A DNA stretch of 64,000 nt from Microvirga lenta (GTDB lineage Bacteria; Pseudomonadota; Alphaproteobacteria; Rhizobiales; Beijerinckiaceae): contig NZ_JAJBBR010000017.1 in the NCBI RefSeq assembly GCF_020532555.1, positions 1 to 64,000 of the forward strand. Direction: 5' to 3'. How positions within the stretch are numbered: the first letter of the stretch is position 1; every line of letters begins with the position of its first letter. The notes beneath the pieces were generated by a model that searched no databases, had not been told where the DNA came from, and saw only the letters and a list, made by a program, of their open reading frames with translations. Positions 1 through 8,247 of the stretch are shown here, piece by piece. Position numbers and translations under genes: made by a program.

Positions 1-383
1 TCTCGCCGGAGCTGGGCACGGTGGCCTATGGCGAGAACCAGGAGGAGGTGTTCCTGGGCATGTCCATGGGGCGCCAGCAGAACATCTCGGAGGCCACCGC
101 GCAGAAGATCGACTCGGAGGTGCGGCGTCTGGTGGAGGCGGGTCTCAACGACGCGCGGCGGATCCTAACGGAGAAGCAGCAGGATCTGGAGGCGCTGGCG
201 AAGGGTCTTCTGGAGTACGAGACCCTGTCGGGAGACGAGATCCGCAACCTTCTCGACGGGCAGCCGCCGATCCGCGACACCGGCGAGAGCGTCACCGCCA
301 CCCGCGGCTCCGCCGTCCCCACCGCAGGGCGCGGAAGGCCCCGCGAGACCGATGGCGGCATGGAGCCGCAGCCTCAGGCCTGA
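1..383 (+). CDS. ftsH: ATP-dependent zinc metalloprotease FtsH, C-terminal end (partial)
   Basis: The window opens inside this gene; the frame is open from base 3 to the TGA at 381-383, giving about 126 codons. The peptide has the tail of the FtsH M41 protease domain, including the FLGMSMGRQQNISEATAQKI stretch and the helical YETLSGDEI segment, followed by a low-complexity Pro/Gly/Arg tail typical of alphaproteobacterial FtsH. FtsH is a hexameric inner-membrane AAA+ protease that degrades misfolded membrane proteins and RpoH. The AAA domain and the HEXXH site lie outside the window. A terminator follows, and glmM is next, the usual alphaproteobacterial order. Confidence 0.93.
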   Translation, partial: SPELGTVAYGENQEEVFLGMSMGRQQNISEATAQKIDSEVRRLVEAGLNDARRILTEKQQDLEALAKGLLEYETLSGDEIRNLLDGQPPIRDTGESVTATRGSAVPTAGRGRPRETDGGMEPQPQA

Positions 384-407
384 TTGCGACGATTCGCTCG
401 AGACCCA

Positions 408-436
408 AACGCCCGCCCGGTTCGGCGGGCGTTTTT
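408..436 (+). terminator. Rho-independent terminator of ftsH
   Basis: A ten-base-pair stem, AACGCCCGCC with GGCGGGCGTT, and a six-base loop are followed by a run of five T. It lies 25 bases after the ftsH stop and separates ftsH from glmM. Confidence 0.85.
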
Positions 437-608
437 CTTGGCGTACCTCAAGTTTTCATTTCAAACCGACGAGTGATATGGGCATTGTAATAATCGCTCA
501 TCACTTGTGATGCCCCTGATCGCGCTCAAAGCCTTGACCGAATTCGTGGGGGTTGCTTTGAGAAGACCAAGGCGCACAATGGCGCTACGGAATGCGGAGA
601 CAGAACTC

Positions 609-1982
609 GTGCGCAAATACTTTGGGACCGATGGCATTCGGGGGCGGGCCAATGGCCTTATCACGCCGGATCTCGCCTTGAAGGTCGGGCAGGCAGCCGG
701 GCTCATGTTCCAGCGGGGCGATTATCGCCACCGGGTCATCATCGGCAAGGACACCCGCCTGTCCGGCTACATGATCGAGAACGCCCTCGTGGCCGGCTTC
801 ACCTCCGTGGGCATGGACGTGCTGCTGCTGGGCCCGATGCCGACCCCGGCCGTGGCCATGCTCACCCGCTCCATGCGCTGCGACCTCGGCGTCATGATCT
901 CGGCCTCGCACAACCCCTACGAGGACAACGGCATCAAGCTGTTCGGCCCGGACGGGTTCAAGCTCAACGACGACGTGGAGCTTGAGATCGAGGCCCTGAT
1001 CGATTCCGACGTCACGCACCGCCTGTCCGGCTCCGCCAAGCTCGGCCGGGCCAAGCGCATCGAGAGCGCCGATGCGCGCTATATCGAGTTCGCCAAGCGC
1101 ACCCTGCCGCGCCAGCTCGACCTCGAAGGCATGCGCGTCGTGATCGACTGCGCCAACGGCGCCGGATACAAGGTCGCGCCCGAGGCACTCTGGGAGCTCG
1201 GCGCCGACGTGATCTCGATCGGGGTCGAGCCGAACGGGTTCAACATCAATCAGGACGTGGGCTCCACCGCCCCCGACGCCCTCATCAACAAGGTGCGGGA
1301 GGTCCGCGCCGACGTGGGCATCGCCCTCGACGGGGACGCCGACCGGGTCCTGATCGTGGACGAGAAGGGCCAGAAGGTCGACGGCGACCAGCTCATGGGC
1401 GTCGTGGCCCGGTCCTGGAAGGACGACGGCCGCCTGACCCAGACCGGCATCGTCGCGACGATCATGTCCAATCTCGGCCTCGAACGCTATCTCGGCGGCA
1501 TCGGGCTCAACCTCGTGCGCACGGCGGTCGGCGACCGCTACGTGCTGGAGCACATGCGCGCCCACGGCTTCAACCTGGGCGGCGAGCAGTCCGGACACAT
1601 CATCATGTCGGACTACACGACCACCGGAGACGGCCTCATCGCGGCGCTCCAGCTTCTCGCAGTCGTGAAGCGCTGCAACCGGCCCGTCTCCGAGGTGTGC
1701 CATTGCTTCGAGCCCCTGCCGCAGGTGCTCAAGAACGTGCGCTACAAAGCCGGCAAGCCGCTCCAGGAGAGCTCCGTGGTCAAGGCCATCGAGGCCGGCC
1801 GCGAGCGTCTCGGCGCCAATGGCCGCCTCATCATCCGCCCCTCCGGCACGGAGCCCGTCATCCGCGTCATGGGCGAGGGTGACGACAGCGATCTCGTGAA
1901 CCGGGTCGTGGACGATGTGGTGGAGGCGGTGACCCGGGCGGCGAGCCAGGCGCCGGCCCCGGCGATCAAGGGCGCTGCCTGA
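609..1982 (+). CDS. glmM: Phosphoglucosamine mutase GlmM
   Basis: Interconverts glucosamine-6-phosphate and glucosamine-1-phosphate in the cytoplasm, feeding UDP-GlcNAc synthesis for peptidoglycan and LPS. The 457-residue protein begins [11 protein letters not shown] and carries the phosphoserine loop SASHNP (active Ser near residue 100), the metal-binding loop DGDADR and the C-terminal phosphate-binding RPSGTEP motif, so all four domains are present. I chose the GTG at 609: a purine-rich GCGGAGA precedes it at good spacing and family members normally start M-R-K-Y-F-G. The frame stays open upstream, with an ATG at 579 and one at 507, so a longer form is possible but unlikely. Confidence 0.94.
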   Translation: MRKYFGTDGIRGRANGLITPDLALKVGQAAGLMFQRGDYRHRVIIGKDTRLSGYMIENALVAGFTSVGMDVLLLGPMPTPAVAMLTRSMRCDLGVMISASHNPYEDNGIKLFGPDGFKLNDDVELEIEALIDSDVTHRLSGSAKLGRAKRIESADARYIEFAKRTLPRQLDLEGMRVVIDCANGAGYKVAPEALWELGADVISIGVEPNGFNINQDVGSTAPDALINKVREVRADVGIALDGDADRVLIVDEKGQKVDGDQLMGVVARSWKDDGRLTQTGIVATIMSNLGLERYLGGIGLNLVRTAVGDRYVLEHMRAHGFNLGGEQSGHIIMSDYTTTGDGLIAALQLLAVVKRCNRPVSEVCHCFEPLPQVLKNVRYKAGKPLQESSVVKAIEAGRERLGANGRLIIRPSGTEPVIRVMGEGDDSDLVNRVVDDVVEAVTRAASQAPAPAIKGAA

Positions 1983-2010
1983 TCCCATCAACCGGTGAAA
2001 TCATGATGAA

Positions 2011-2044
2011 GGGCGTGGATGCCTCATCCACGCCCTTTCCTTTT
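2011..2044 (+). terminator. Rho-independent terminator after glmM
   Basis: Stem GGGCGTGGAT with ATCCACGCCC around a five-base loop, followed by a T-rich run TTTCCTTTT, 28 bases after the glmM stop. Confidence 0.85.
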
Positions 2045-2104
2045 GCCCGGAGCGGGGAGGCCGGGGCCAGACATCTTCCCATGGACGTGGAGCGGTAAGG
2101 GAAA

Positions 2105-2116
2105 GTTAAGCTTAAC
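2105..2116. promoter_or_regulatory. Palindrome upstream of first porin-like gene
   Basis: GTTAAGCTTAAC is a perfect 12-bp palindrome about 85 bp before the start of the first outer-membrane protein gene. The core TTAAGCTTAACG is repeated upstream of its downstream paralog. This could be an operator for a shared regulator; no regulator is identified. Confidence 0.4.
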
Positions 2117-2200
2117 GATCCCTTTAGAAGGGCTGCGCTACAAGCTTGCGGAGCCGGCCGGACGCGTCGGCGCGAAGCCCGCGAGTGAAGAAGAGTGTTC

Positions 2201-2956
2201 ATGCGCCCCGTCACGAAAGCCGTCCTTGCCGTTCTCCTTGCCGCCGCCGCCACGTCCGCCGCGGCTGCAGACCTCGAGGATCTCCTGCCGCCGGCTCCCG
2301 TCCTCGACGATATCGAGGATGCCGAGGCGACCCTGTACCTGCGGGGGGACGTCGGCTACGTGCATCACAAGCGCCCGGAGGCCGATTTCGCGGCCTTCCC
2401 TCGGAGCGGGAGCCTTGCCGGGGAGGGCATTGCCGACACCGCGGCTCTCGGCTTCGGCATCGGCTACCGTTTCGATCCGATGTTCCGCATGGACGTGACG
2501 TTCGATCACCGTTTCGAAAGCCGCTTCGACGGGAGGGCCGCCGCTCCGGACTTCGCGGCGGCGCTTCTGGCCGACCGGGGCCGCTTCCGATCCTCCACGG
2601 CGATGCTCAACGCCTATGCGGATCTCGGGACCTGGAACGGCCTGACCCCCTATGTCGGCGCCGGCATCGGCATCGCGCGCAACGAGGTCTCCCGCCTGAC
2701 GCGCGCCACCTTCGACGGAGCTATGGATCTCACCTCCTGGGGCCGGATTGCCGGCGGCGCCGATTACGGGCTCGCCTGGGCGCTCATGGCGGGTCTCGGC
2801 TACGAGCTCCTGCCCGGTCTCACCCTCGACCTCGGCTACCGTTATGTCAGTCTCGGCGAGGTCAAGACCCGCCGTTTCGGGCTTGGCAGCGGCATCGACC
2901 TGGAGGCGATCGGCGGCCACGAGGTGCGGGTCGGCGTGCGGTTCGGGCTGAACTGA
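2201..2956 (+). CDS. Outer-membrane beta-barrel protein (Omp25/31-like), copy 1
   Basis: A predicted small surface porin or barrel of 251 residues. It starts with a Sec signal peptide (Ala-rich core about residues 5-23, ending near A-A-A-D-L). The rest has alternating polar/aromatic strands such as LYLRGDVGYVHHKRPEADF, LTPYVGAGIGIARNEVSRL and LDLGYRYVSLGEVKTR, and it ends on a strand, VRVGVRFGLN. This matches eight-stranded barrels of the Omp25/31 group. I chose the ATG at 2201 over a GTG at 2195 because AAGAAG lies at proper spacing. A paralog follows in the same orientation 253 bp downstream, which indicates tandem duplication. Its natural substrate or role is not evident. Confidence 0.82.
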   Translation: MRPVTKAVLAVLLAAAATSAAAADLEDLLPPAPVLDDIEDAEATLYLRGDVGYVHHKRPEADFAAFPRSGSLAGEGIADTAALGFGIGYRFDPMFRMDVTFDHRFESRFDGRAAAPDFAAALLADRGRFRSSTAMLNAYADLGTWNGLTPYVGAGIGIARNEVSRLTRATFDGAMDLTSWGRIAGGADYGLAWALMAGLGYELLPGLTLDLGYRYVSLGEVKTRRFGLGSGIDLEAIGGHEVRVGVRFGLN

Positions 2957-3112
2957 CGCCGCTTCGGGAACCGGCGGCATGAGCCTCGCGGCGGGCAGGG
3001 ATGGTGCGCCATCCGTGCCCTTTCGCTTGCATGGGACAGGGTCGCGGCAGGTCCGATCCGACCGGAAGGCCTCCTGGGCGAGCCCCGGATAAGAAAAAAG
3101 TAAGCTCAAGAA

Positions 3113-3122
3113 TTAAGCTTAA
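3113..3122. promoter_or_regulatory. Palindrome upstream of second porin-like gene
   Basis: TTAAGCTTAA, followed by CG, is the same core as at 2105-2116 and lies about 90 bp before the second barrel gene. An AT-rich stretch with TTACAACATTTTATTACC follows and probably holds the promoter. Confidence 0.4.
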
Positions 3123-3209
3123 CGTTCTCTTCACCGTCAAACGTTACAACATTTTATTACCGTTGAAGATCTCGGCGGTGCGTGACCTGTTGAGTGGAGA
3201 AGGATACCC

Positions 3210-3962
3210 ATGAGTTCCATCAAGATCGCGGTCCTTGCCGGTCTTTTCACCGCAACCGCTTCGGCAGCCCTCGCGGCCGACCTCCCTCGCAACTTCTTTT
3301 CCCCGGCGCCTGCCATGCGGGCCACGAGACCCAGCACCGAAGGCTGGTACCTGCGGGGAGACATCGGCTACGTTCATCACAAGCGTCCGGAAGCGGACTT
3401 CAGCGCTGGAGACTTCCGGAGCGACCTCCTGCGCGAAGACCTCGGCGATGCGGCTGGCGTCGGTCTCGGCATCGGCTACCGCTTCAGCCCCAACTTCCGC
3501 ATGGACGTGACGGCGGACCATTTCAGCTCCCGCTTCAAGGGCACCGCGCCGACACCTACCTTCGCTACCGTGTCGGTTGCTGACAGGGCCTCGCTCCAGT
3601 CCTCGGCCTTCCTGGTGAACGGCTACGTGGACTTCGGGTCGATGGGAGGCTTCACACCTTACGTGGGCGCGGGCATCGGCCTGGCGCGCAACGTCTTCTC
3701 CGACTACACGCGCACCACCTACGACGCCGTGGCGGACCTCGAGACCTGGCAGCGTCTCGCGGGAGGCGACGACAGGAGCTTCGCCTGGGCCCTCATGGCC
3801 GGCGTGGGCTACCGGCTCTCGTCGAACTTCAGTCTCGATCTCGGCTACCGCTATGTCAGCCGCGGAGACATGAAGACCCGCTCCTACGAGGCCGGCGCCG
3901 GCTCCGACGTGGAATCCATCGGCACGCACGAGGTGCGCCTGGGCGTGCGCTACGGGCTCTGA
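3210..3962 (+). CDS. Outer-membrane beta-barrel protein (Omp25/31-like), copy 2
   Basis: A 250-residue paralog of the gene just upstream. It has a signal peptide (residues 1-22, cleavage near A-L-A-A-D-L), the shared WYLRGDIGYVHHKRPEADF strand, FTPYVGAGIGLARNVFSDY, LDLGYRYVSRGDMKTRSYE and the terminal strand HEVRLGVRYGL. The start ATG is preceded by GAGAAGG. The two copies differ most in the loops between strands, as expected for surface-exposed segments after duplication. The pair is probably exported and inserted by BAM; a specific substrate cannot be inferred. Confidence 0.82.
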   Translation: MSSIKIAVLAGLFTATASAALAADLPRNFFSPAPAMRATRPSTEGWYLRGDIGYVHHKRPEADFSAGDFRSDLLREDLGDAAGVGLGIGYRFSPNFRMDVTADHFSSRFKGTAPTPTFATVSVADRASLQSSAFLVNGYVDFGSMGGFTPYVGAGIGLARNVFSDYTRTTYDAVADLETWQRLAGGDDRSFAWALMAGVGYRLSSNFSLDLGYRYVSRGDMKTRSYEAGAGSDVESIGTHEVRLGVRYGL

Positions 3963-4104
3963 TGGTCCGGACGACCCGACCGATGCCCGGGGATCGGCTG
4001 ACGGAGCATGGCGAGCTTTGCCGCATGCTCGATCAGCTCACCCCGGGCTTCCGGGCACGATCCCGCAGGTTGGTCCATGACAAGGCCAAGCTTCGGCTTG
4101 AGCG

Positions 4105-4119
4105 TTAACCATCAATTCA
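4105..4119 (+). promoter_or_regulatory. CtrA-like box
   Basis: TTAA-CCATCAA-TTCA matches the alphaproteobacterial CtrA consensus (TTAA, seven bases, TTAA) with one mismatch and includes the typical TTAACCAT half. It lies 35 bp before the small gene starting at 4154. The match is to a short, common motif. Confidence 0.3.
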
Positions 4120-4153
4120 CTAAGTTCCTCCGCGAATCACTGCAGGGGGATCG

Positions 4154-4432
4154 ATGTCAGGATTCGTCACTCTCGAGAATCGCCTTCCGTCGCTCTGGCA
4201 GAGCCCTCAGATCCTGCAGGTGAGGGAAGTCGAGGTGTCCGCTCCCGTCGTGGCGCGGGACACGCCCCTGCCGTCCCCGGCCGCGGCGGACCAGGGTTCT
4301 TCCGAGCGCCGCGACCCCAGCATCTTCATCAGCCATGCCCTCAGGAACGCCGAGAGCCTCATCGCATCGGTGACGGGCCTGAGGGATCATGAGGTTCGCG
4401 TCAGCGTCAGCTTCGCCCGCTACGATTTCTAG
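4154..4432 (+). CDS. Small hypothetical protein, 92 aa
   Basis: I do not recognise this protein. It is 92 residues, starts at an ATG with GGGGG seven bases upstream, and has no signal peptide or membrane segment. The C-terminal half (ISHALRNAESLIASVTGLRD) reads as an amphipathic helix and ends in a beta-like VRVSVSFARYDF strand. It is a single-gene unit between the barrel genes and a secreted protein. Coding character is supported by GC-rich third positions and the ribosome-binding site only. Confidence 0.5.
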   Translation: MSGFVTLENRLPSLWQSPQILQVREVEVSAPVVARDTPLPSPAAADQGSSERRDPSIFISHALRNAESLIASVTGLRDHEVRVSVSFARYDF

Positions 4433-4515
4433 AGAGGGCGCTCATGCCCGCTCATCTGGCCGTTCCGCCGGGCGGCGCCAGATAAGCCCCGGCGGAACGA
4501 CGGGAGGGCGGCGGC

Positions 4516-4935
4516 ATGCGTGGCGGACTGAAGAGCGCGATCCTGCTCATCATCGGCGCGACCTCGGCTGCTCCCGCCCTGTCGGAGGTCGGTCCCTTTT
4601 CGATCACGAACGTCTCGGATGCACTGGTCCGCGCCTACAACGCCGAGGATGCGGCCGCCTTCCACGAGCTCCTGGCTCCGTCCCTGCAGGCCAAGTACCC
4701 GGTGGAGGCGCTCCGAACCGCGCTGGTGCGATGCCGGGTTCTGACCCACGACATCTTCCGGCTCAGCACGCCGTCGTGGGGTTCCCGTCGCTTCGGCTTC
4801 TTCGCGGTGTATGCCGAGACGCGGGTCTTCGAAATGGTCCTCGAAATCGACGAGAACGAGAAGATCCTCCACTGGGTGATCACCGACAACGTGACGGCCA
4901 AGGACCAGCAGTGCACGGTAAGCCACGTTTCGTGA
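4516..4935 (+). CDS. Secreted hypothetical protein, NTF2-like
   Basis: A 139-residue protein with a signal peptide (residues 1-23, AILLIIGATSAAPALSEV), so it is likely periplasmic. The segment VSDALVRAYNAEDAAAFHELLAPSLQAKYP has the helix pattern of NTF2-like/DUF3887 domains, and the following strands (FGFFAVYAETRVFEMVLEID) fit the cone-shaped sheet of that fold. No catalytic residues are evident. GGAGGGCGGC precedes the ATG. It is convergent with the RND operon. Confidence 0.7.
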   Translation: MRGGLKSAILLIIGATSAAPALSEVGPFSITNVSDALVRAYNAEDAAAFHELLAPSLQAKYPVEALRTALVRCRVLTHDIFRLSTPSWGSRRFGFFAVYAETRVFEMVLEIDENEKILHWVITDNVTAKDQQCTVSHVS

Positions 4936-5019
4936 CGAGAGGCGCAGGTCCCGCGCGGATTGCATGACGGACACGAAGGCTGAACGCTAAAGCCGCGCCA
5001 GGAGGTGCTCCGGAGCAGG

Positions 5020-5042
5020 GGAGGGGCCCTAACGGCCCCTCC
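5020..5042. terminator. GC-rich hairpin between convergent genes
   Basis: Stem GGAGGGGCC with GGCCCCTCC around CTAAC, just beyond the 3' end of the RND permease gene. There is no T-run, so termination here is only likely by position. Confidence 0.4.
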
Positions 5043-5047
5043 GCCCG

Positions 5048-8000
5048 TCACTCCGCCGGGTGCGGCGGCGGCGCCTGCTTCTCGCCGTGGGGCCTCAGGC
5101 CCGTCTGCGCCCGCATCTTGTCCAGCAGCTCGCTCACATAGGTGGAGGGCCTCGTGTAGCCGCCGATGAGCAGGTAGATCGCCGGAACCACGACCACCGT
5201 CAGCAGGGTGGATAGGGCGACGCCGCCGACGATCACCGAGCCGATGGCGTTGCGGGCCTCGGCGCCTGCCCCCGTCGACCAGGCGAGCGGGATGCCGGCG
5301 CCGATCATGGCGATGGAGGTCATGAGGATCGGCCGCAGGCGCAGCACGGAGGCCTCGATCACCGCCTCCCGGACCGCCATGCCCTGCTCGCGCAGCTGGT
5401 TCGCGAACTCGACGATCAGGATGCCGTTCTTGGTCATCAGGCCGATGAGCAGGATCATGCCGATCTGGCTGTAGATGTTGAGCGACTGGCCCGTGAGCAC
5501 GAGGGCCGCAAGGCCGCCGGTGACGGCGAGCGGAACGGTCAGCATGATGATGAACGGATTGATCCAGCTCTCGAACTGCGCCGCCAGCACCAGGAACACC
5601 ACGAGCAGCGCCAGGCCGAAGGTGACGTAGAACGCGTTCGAGGATTCGAGGAAGTCCTGCGACTGGCCCCGGTAGCCGATCCGGGCCTCCGCCGGCAGGT
5701 TCTCGCGCACGATCTGCTCGAGGGTCGCGAGCGCGTCGCCGATGGAGACATCCCCCCGGAGAGAGGAATCGATGGTGATCGCCCGCATCCGGTTGAACCG
5801 GTTCAGGGTCTGGGGCGCCGCCGATTCCGTGAGTGTGACGAAGGAGGAGAGGGGAACGAGCTCCCCGTTCGTCGCCCGCACGAAGGTGTTCGTCAGGTCG
5901 TTCGGCGTGGCCCGGTCTTCCGCGCGGCCCCGCATGATGACGGAGTATTCCTCGCCGCGGCTGACGAAGGTCGAGACCTCGCGCTCGCCGAACATCAGCT
6001 CGAGGGTGCGGCCGATATCCTCGACGGACACGCCGAGATCCGCCGCGCGCTGGCGGTCGATCTGGACGCGGATGTCGGGCTGGGATTCCCGGTAGTCGGA
6101 ATCCATGTTCACGAACATCCCGGTTTCCTGCGCCTTCTGCATGACGATGTCGCGCCACTCGCGCAGGGTGTCGTAGTCGGGTCCGCCCAGCACGAACTGA
6201 ATCGGCTTGGAGGGGCCGCGCTGGCCGAACGAGCCGGGGCTGATCGGCGCCACGCGCGCGCCGGGCAGGTTCGCGACCTTCCGCTGGATTTCCTGGACCA
6301 GCTCCTGCTGCTTCACGGTCCGCTGCTCCCAGGGAACGAGGCGCACGATGATCATGCCGGCATTGACCGGCGAGGGCCGGGCGAAGCCGGGCGCGACCTG
6401 GCTCGTCATGGAGCCGATCACGCCCTGTTCCTTGTAGGGCAGGAGGATCCGCTCGACCTCCCGGACGCGCTCGCGGGTATAGTCGAGGCTGGAGCCCTCC
6501 GGGGCCTCGATGCGGACGATGATGGCGCCGCGGTCCTCGGTCGGCGCGAAGTTCTTCGGCAGCATCTGGAACAGGCCCCAGGCCGACAGCGACACGGCGA
6601 ACCCGATGGCGAGGATCACCAGCGGGGCCTTGAGAACCGTGGAAAGGATCCGGCGGTAGACGTTGTTCATGCCCGTGAAGAAGGGCTCCGTCATGCGCTG
6701 GATGCGGCCATGGGCCGGCACCATGAGCTTGGAGCACATCATCGGGGTGAGCGTGCGCGCGACGACGCCCGAGAAGAAGATCGAGGCCGCGAGCGTGATG
6801 CCGAACTCCCGGAAGAGCTTGCCCGTGTTGCCGGTCATGAAGGCGAGGGGCACGAACACCGCCATCAGGGTGGCGGTCGTCGCGATCACCGCGAAACCGA
6901 TCTCCCGCGCGCCGTCGAAGGAGGCGAGGAGGGGCGGCTGACCCTCCTCGATGCGCCGGTGGACGTTCTCGATCTCCACGATGGCGTCGTCCACCACGAT
7001 GCCGATGGCGAGCACGATGGCGAGCAGCGTCAGCACGTTGATCGAGGCGTTGAAGTAGGCCATCACCATCAGGGCGGCGATGACGGAAACGGGGATCGCC
7101 ACGATGGCCACGATGGTCGAGCGCCAGTCGCGCAGGAAGATCAGGATCACCAGGATGACGAGGATGATGCCTTCGACGAGCGTCTGCAGCACGCCGTCGA
7201 TGGAGGCGCGGATGAACTGGCTCTCGTCGTAGGACACCTCCGCCGTGGTGCCGGGCGGCAGCGACGGCTTCAGCCGCTCGAGCTCCGCGCGGACCTCGTC
7301 GGCCACCGACAGGGTGTTGGCCGTCGCCTGGCGCACGATGCCGAGGCCGGTGGCCACGTTGCCGGATTCGTAGAACTCGAAGCGGTTGTCCTCCGGACCG
7401 ACCTCGACCCGGGCGACCTCGCTCAGGCGCACCAGATAGCCGTTCTTGTTCGTGACGATGAGCTGCTCGAAATCCTGCGGGGTCGACAGGCGGGAATCCG
7501 TCTTGACGGTGAGCTCGCGCTGGGACGACTCGATGCGCCCGCCGGGCAGCTCCACGTTCTGGCGCTTGATGGCGGTTTCCAGGTCCTGCACCGTGAGGCC
7601 GCGGGCGGCAAGGGCCGAACGGTCGATCCAGATGCGCATGGCATAGCGCCGCTCGCCGGCGAGATAGACGTTCGCGACGCCCGGCACGGTCGAGAGCCGG
7701 TCCACATAGACCCGCTTGAGGAAGTCGCTGAGCTCGAGCGCATCGTAGGTCGAGGAGGTCACGCTGACCCACATGATGGGCGATGCATTGTCGTCGACCT
7801 TGCGGATGACCGGCTGATCGACGCCGTCCGGCAGGCGGCCGACGACGCGGAACACCGCGTCGCGCACGTCCGACGTGGCGCCTTCGGGATCGCGCGACAC
7901 GTCGAATTCGATCACGACCGAGGAGCGCTCGTTGCGGCTTTCCGACCGGATCTGGTCGATGCCCTCGATGCCCGCGACCGCGCCTTCGATCACCTCCGTG

Positions 8001-8188
8001 ATCCGGCTCTCGATGACCTCGTTCGAGGCGCCGCGGTAGATCGTCGAGACGGAGACGACGGGCCGGTCCACGCTCGGGTACTCGCGCACCGGGAGGTTCA
8101 TGAGCGCGGCGAGGCCGCCCACGATCAGCAGAAGGCTGACCACGACGGCGAAAACGGGGCGGCGGATGAAGAGGTCGGAAACCTGCAT
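5048..8188 (-). CDS. RND multidrug efflux permease (AcrB/HAE-1 family)
   Basis: Inner-membrane proton-driven pump of 1,046 residues, the standard AcrB length. Visible features: an N-terminal membrane segment (MQVSDLFIRRPVFAVVVSLL), two large periplasmic domains, the TM4 proton-relay pair in GIVVDDAIVEIENV (two Asp), the TM10 Lys in GLMTKNGILIVEFANQ, and the final membrane segments at ALSTLLTVVVVPAIYLL. It expels hydrophobic drugs or detergents through a trimer linked by an adaptor to a TolC-type channel. The adaptor gene lies upstream with a 59-bp gap; no outer-membrane channel gene is present in the window, so a TolC encoded elsewhere is presumably shared. Confidence 0.95.
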   Translation of the reverse strand: MQVSDLFIRRPVFAVVVSLLLIVGGLAALMNLPVREYPSVDRPVVSVSTIYRGASNEVIESRITEVIEGAVAGIEGIDQIRSESRNERSSVVIEFDVSRDPEGATSDVRDAVFRVVGRLPDGVDQPVIRKVDDNASPIMWVSVTSSTYDALELSDFLKRVYVDRLSTVPGVANVYLAGERRYAMRIWIDRSALAARGLTVQDLETAIKRQNVELPGGRIESSQRELTVKTDSRLSTPQDFEQLIVTNKNGYLVRLSEVARVEVGPEDNRFEFYESGNVATGLGIVRQATANTLSVADEVRAELERLKPSLPPGTTAEVSYDESQFIRASIDGVLQTLVEGIILVILVILIFLRDWRSTIVAIVAIPVSVIAALMVMAYFNASINVLTLLAIVLAIGIVVDDAIVEIENVHRRIEEGQPPLLASFDGAREIGFAVIATTATLMAVFVPLAFMTGNTGKLFREFGITLAASIFFSGVVARTLTPMMCSKLMVPAHGRIQRMTEPFFTGMNNVYRRILSTVLKAPLVILAIGFAVSLSAWGLFQMLPKNFAPTEDRGAIIVRIEAPEGSSLDYTRERVREVERILLPYKEQGVIGSMTSQVAPGFARPSPVNAGMIIVRLVPWEQRTVKQQELVQEIQRKVANLPGARVAPISPGSFGQRGPSKPIQFVLGGPDYDTLREWRDIVMQKAQETGMFVNMDSDYRESQPDIRVQIDRQRAADLGVSVEDIGRTLELMFGEREVSTFVSRGEEYSVIMRGRAEDRATPNDLTNTFVRATNGELVPLSSFVTLTESAAPQTLNRFNRMRAITIDSSLRGDVSIGDALATLEQIVRENLPAEARIGYRGQSQDFLESSNAFYVTFGLALLVVFLVLAAQFESWINPFIIMLTVPLAVTGGLAALVLTGQSLNIYSQIGMILLIGLMTKNGILIVEFANQLREQGMAVREAVIEASVLRLRPILMTSIAMIGAGIPLAWSTGAGAEARNAIGSVIVGGVALSTLLTVVVVPAIYLLIGGYTRPSTYVSELLDKMRAQTGLRPHGEKQAPPPHPAE

Positions 8189-8247
8189 GGCGCGTCAGCT
8201 CTCAGGCTGGTGAAGAGAAATCTCCCCCGCGGACGGGAGAGTCGGAA

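Noticed and set aside
585-1991. 468-codon minus-strand frame
   Set aside because: Antisense to glmM, with no recognisable motif.
4635-7772. Minus-strand frame of over 1,000 codons overlapping the RND permease
   Set aside because: Out of frame with the permease and full of Arg/Pro/His runs; no domain.
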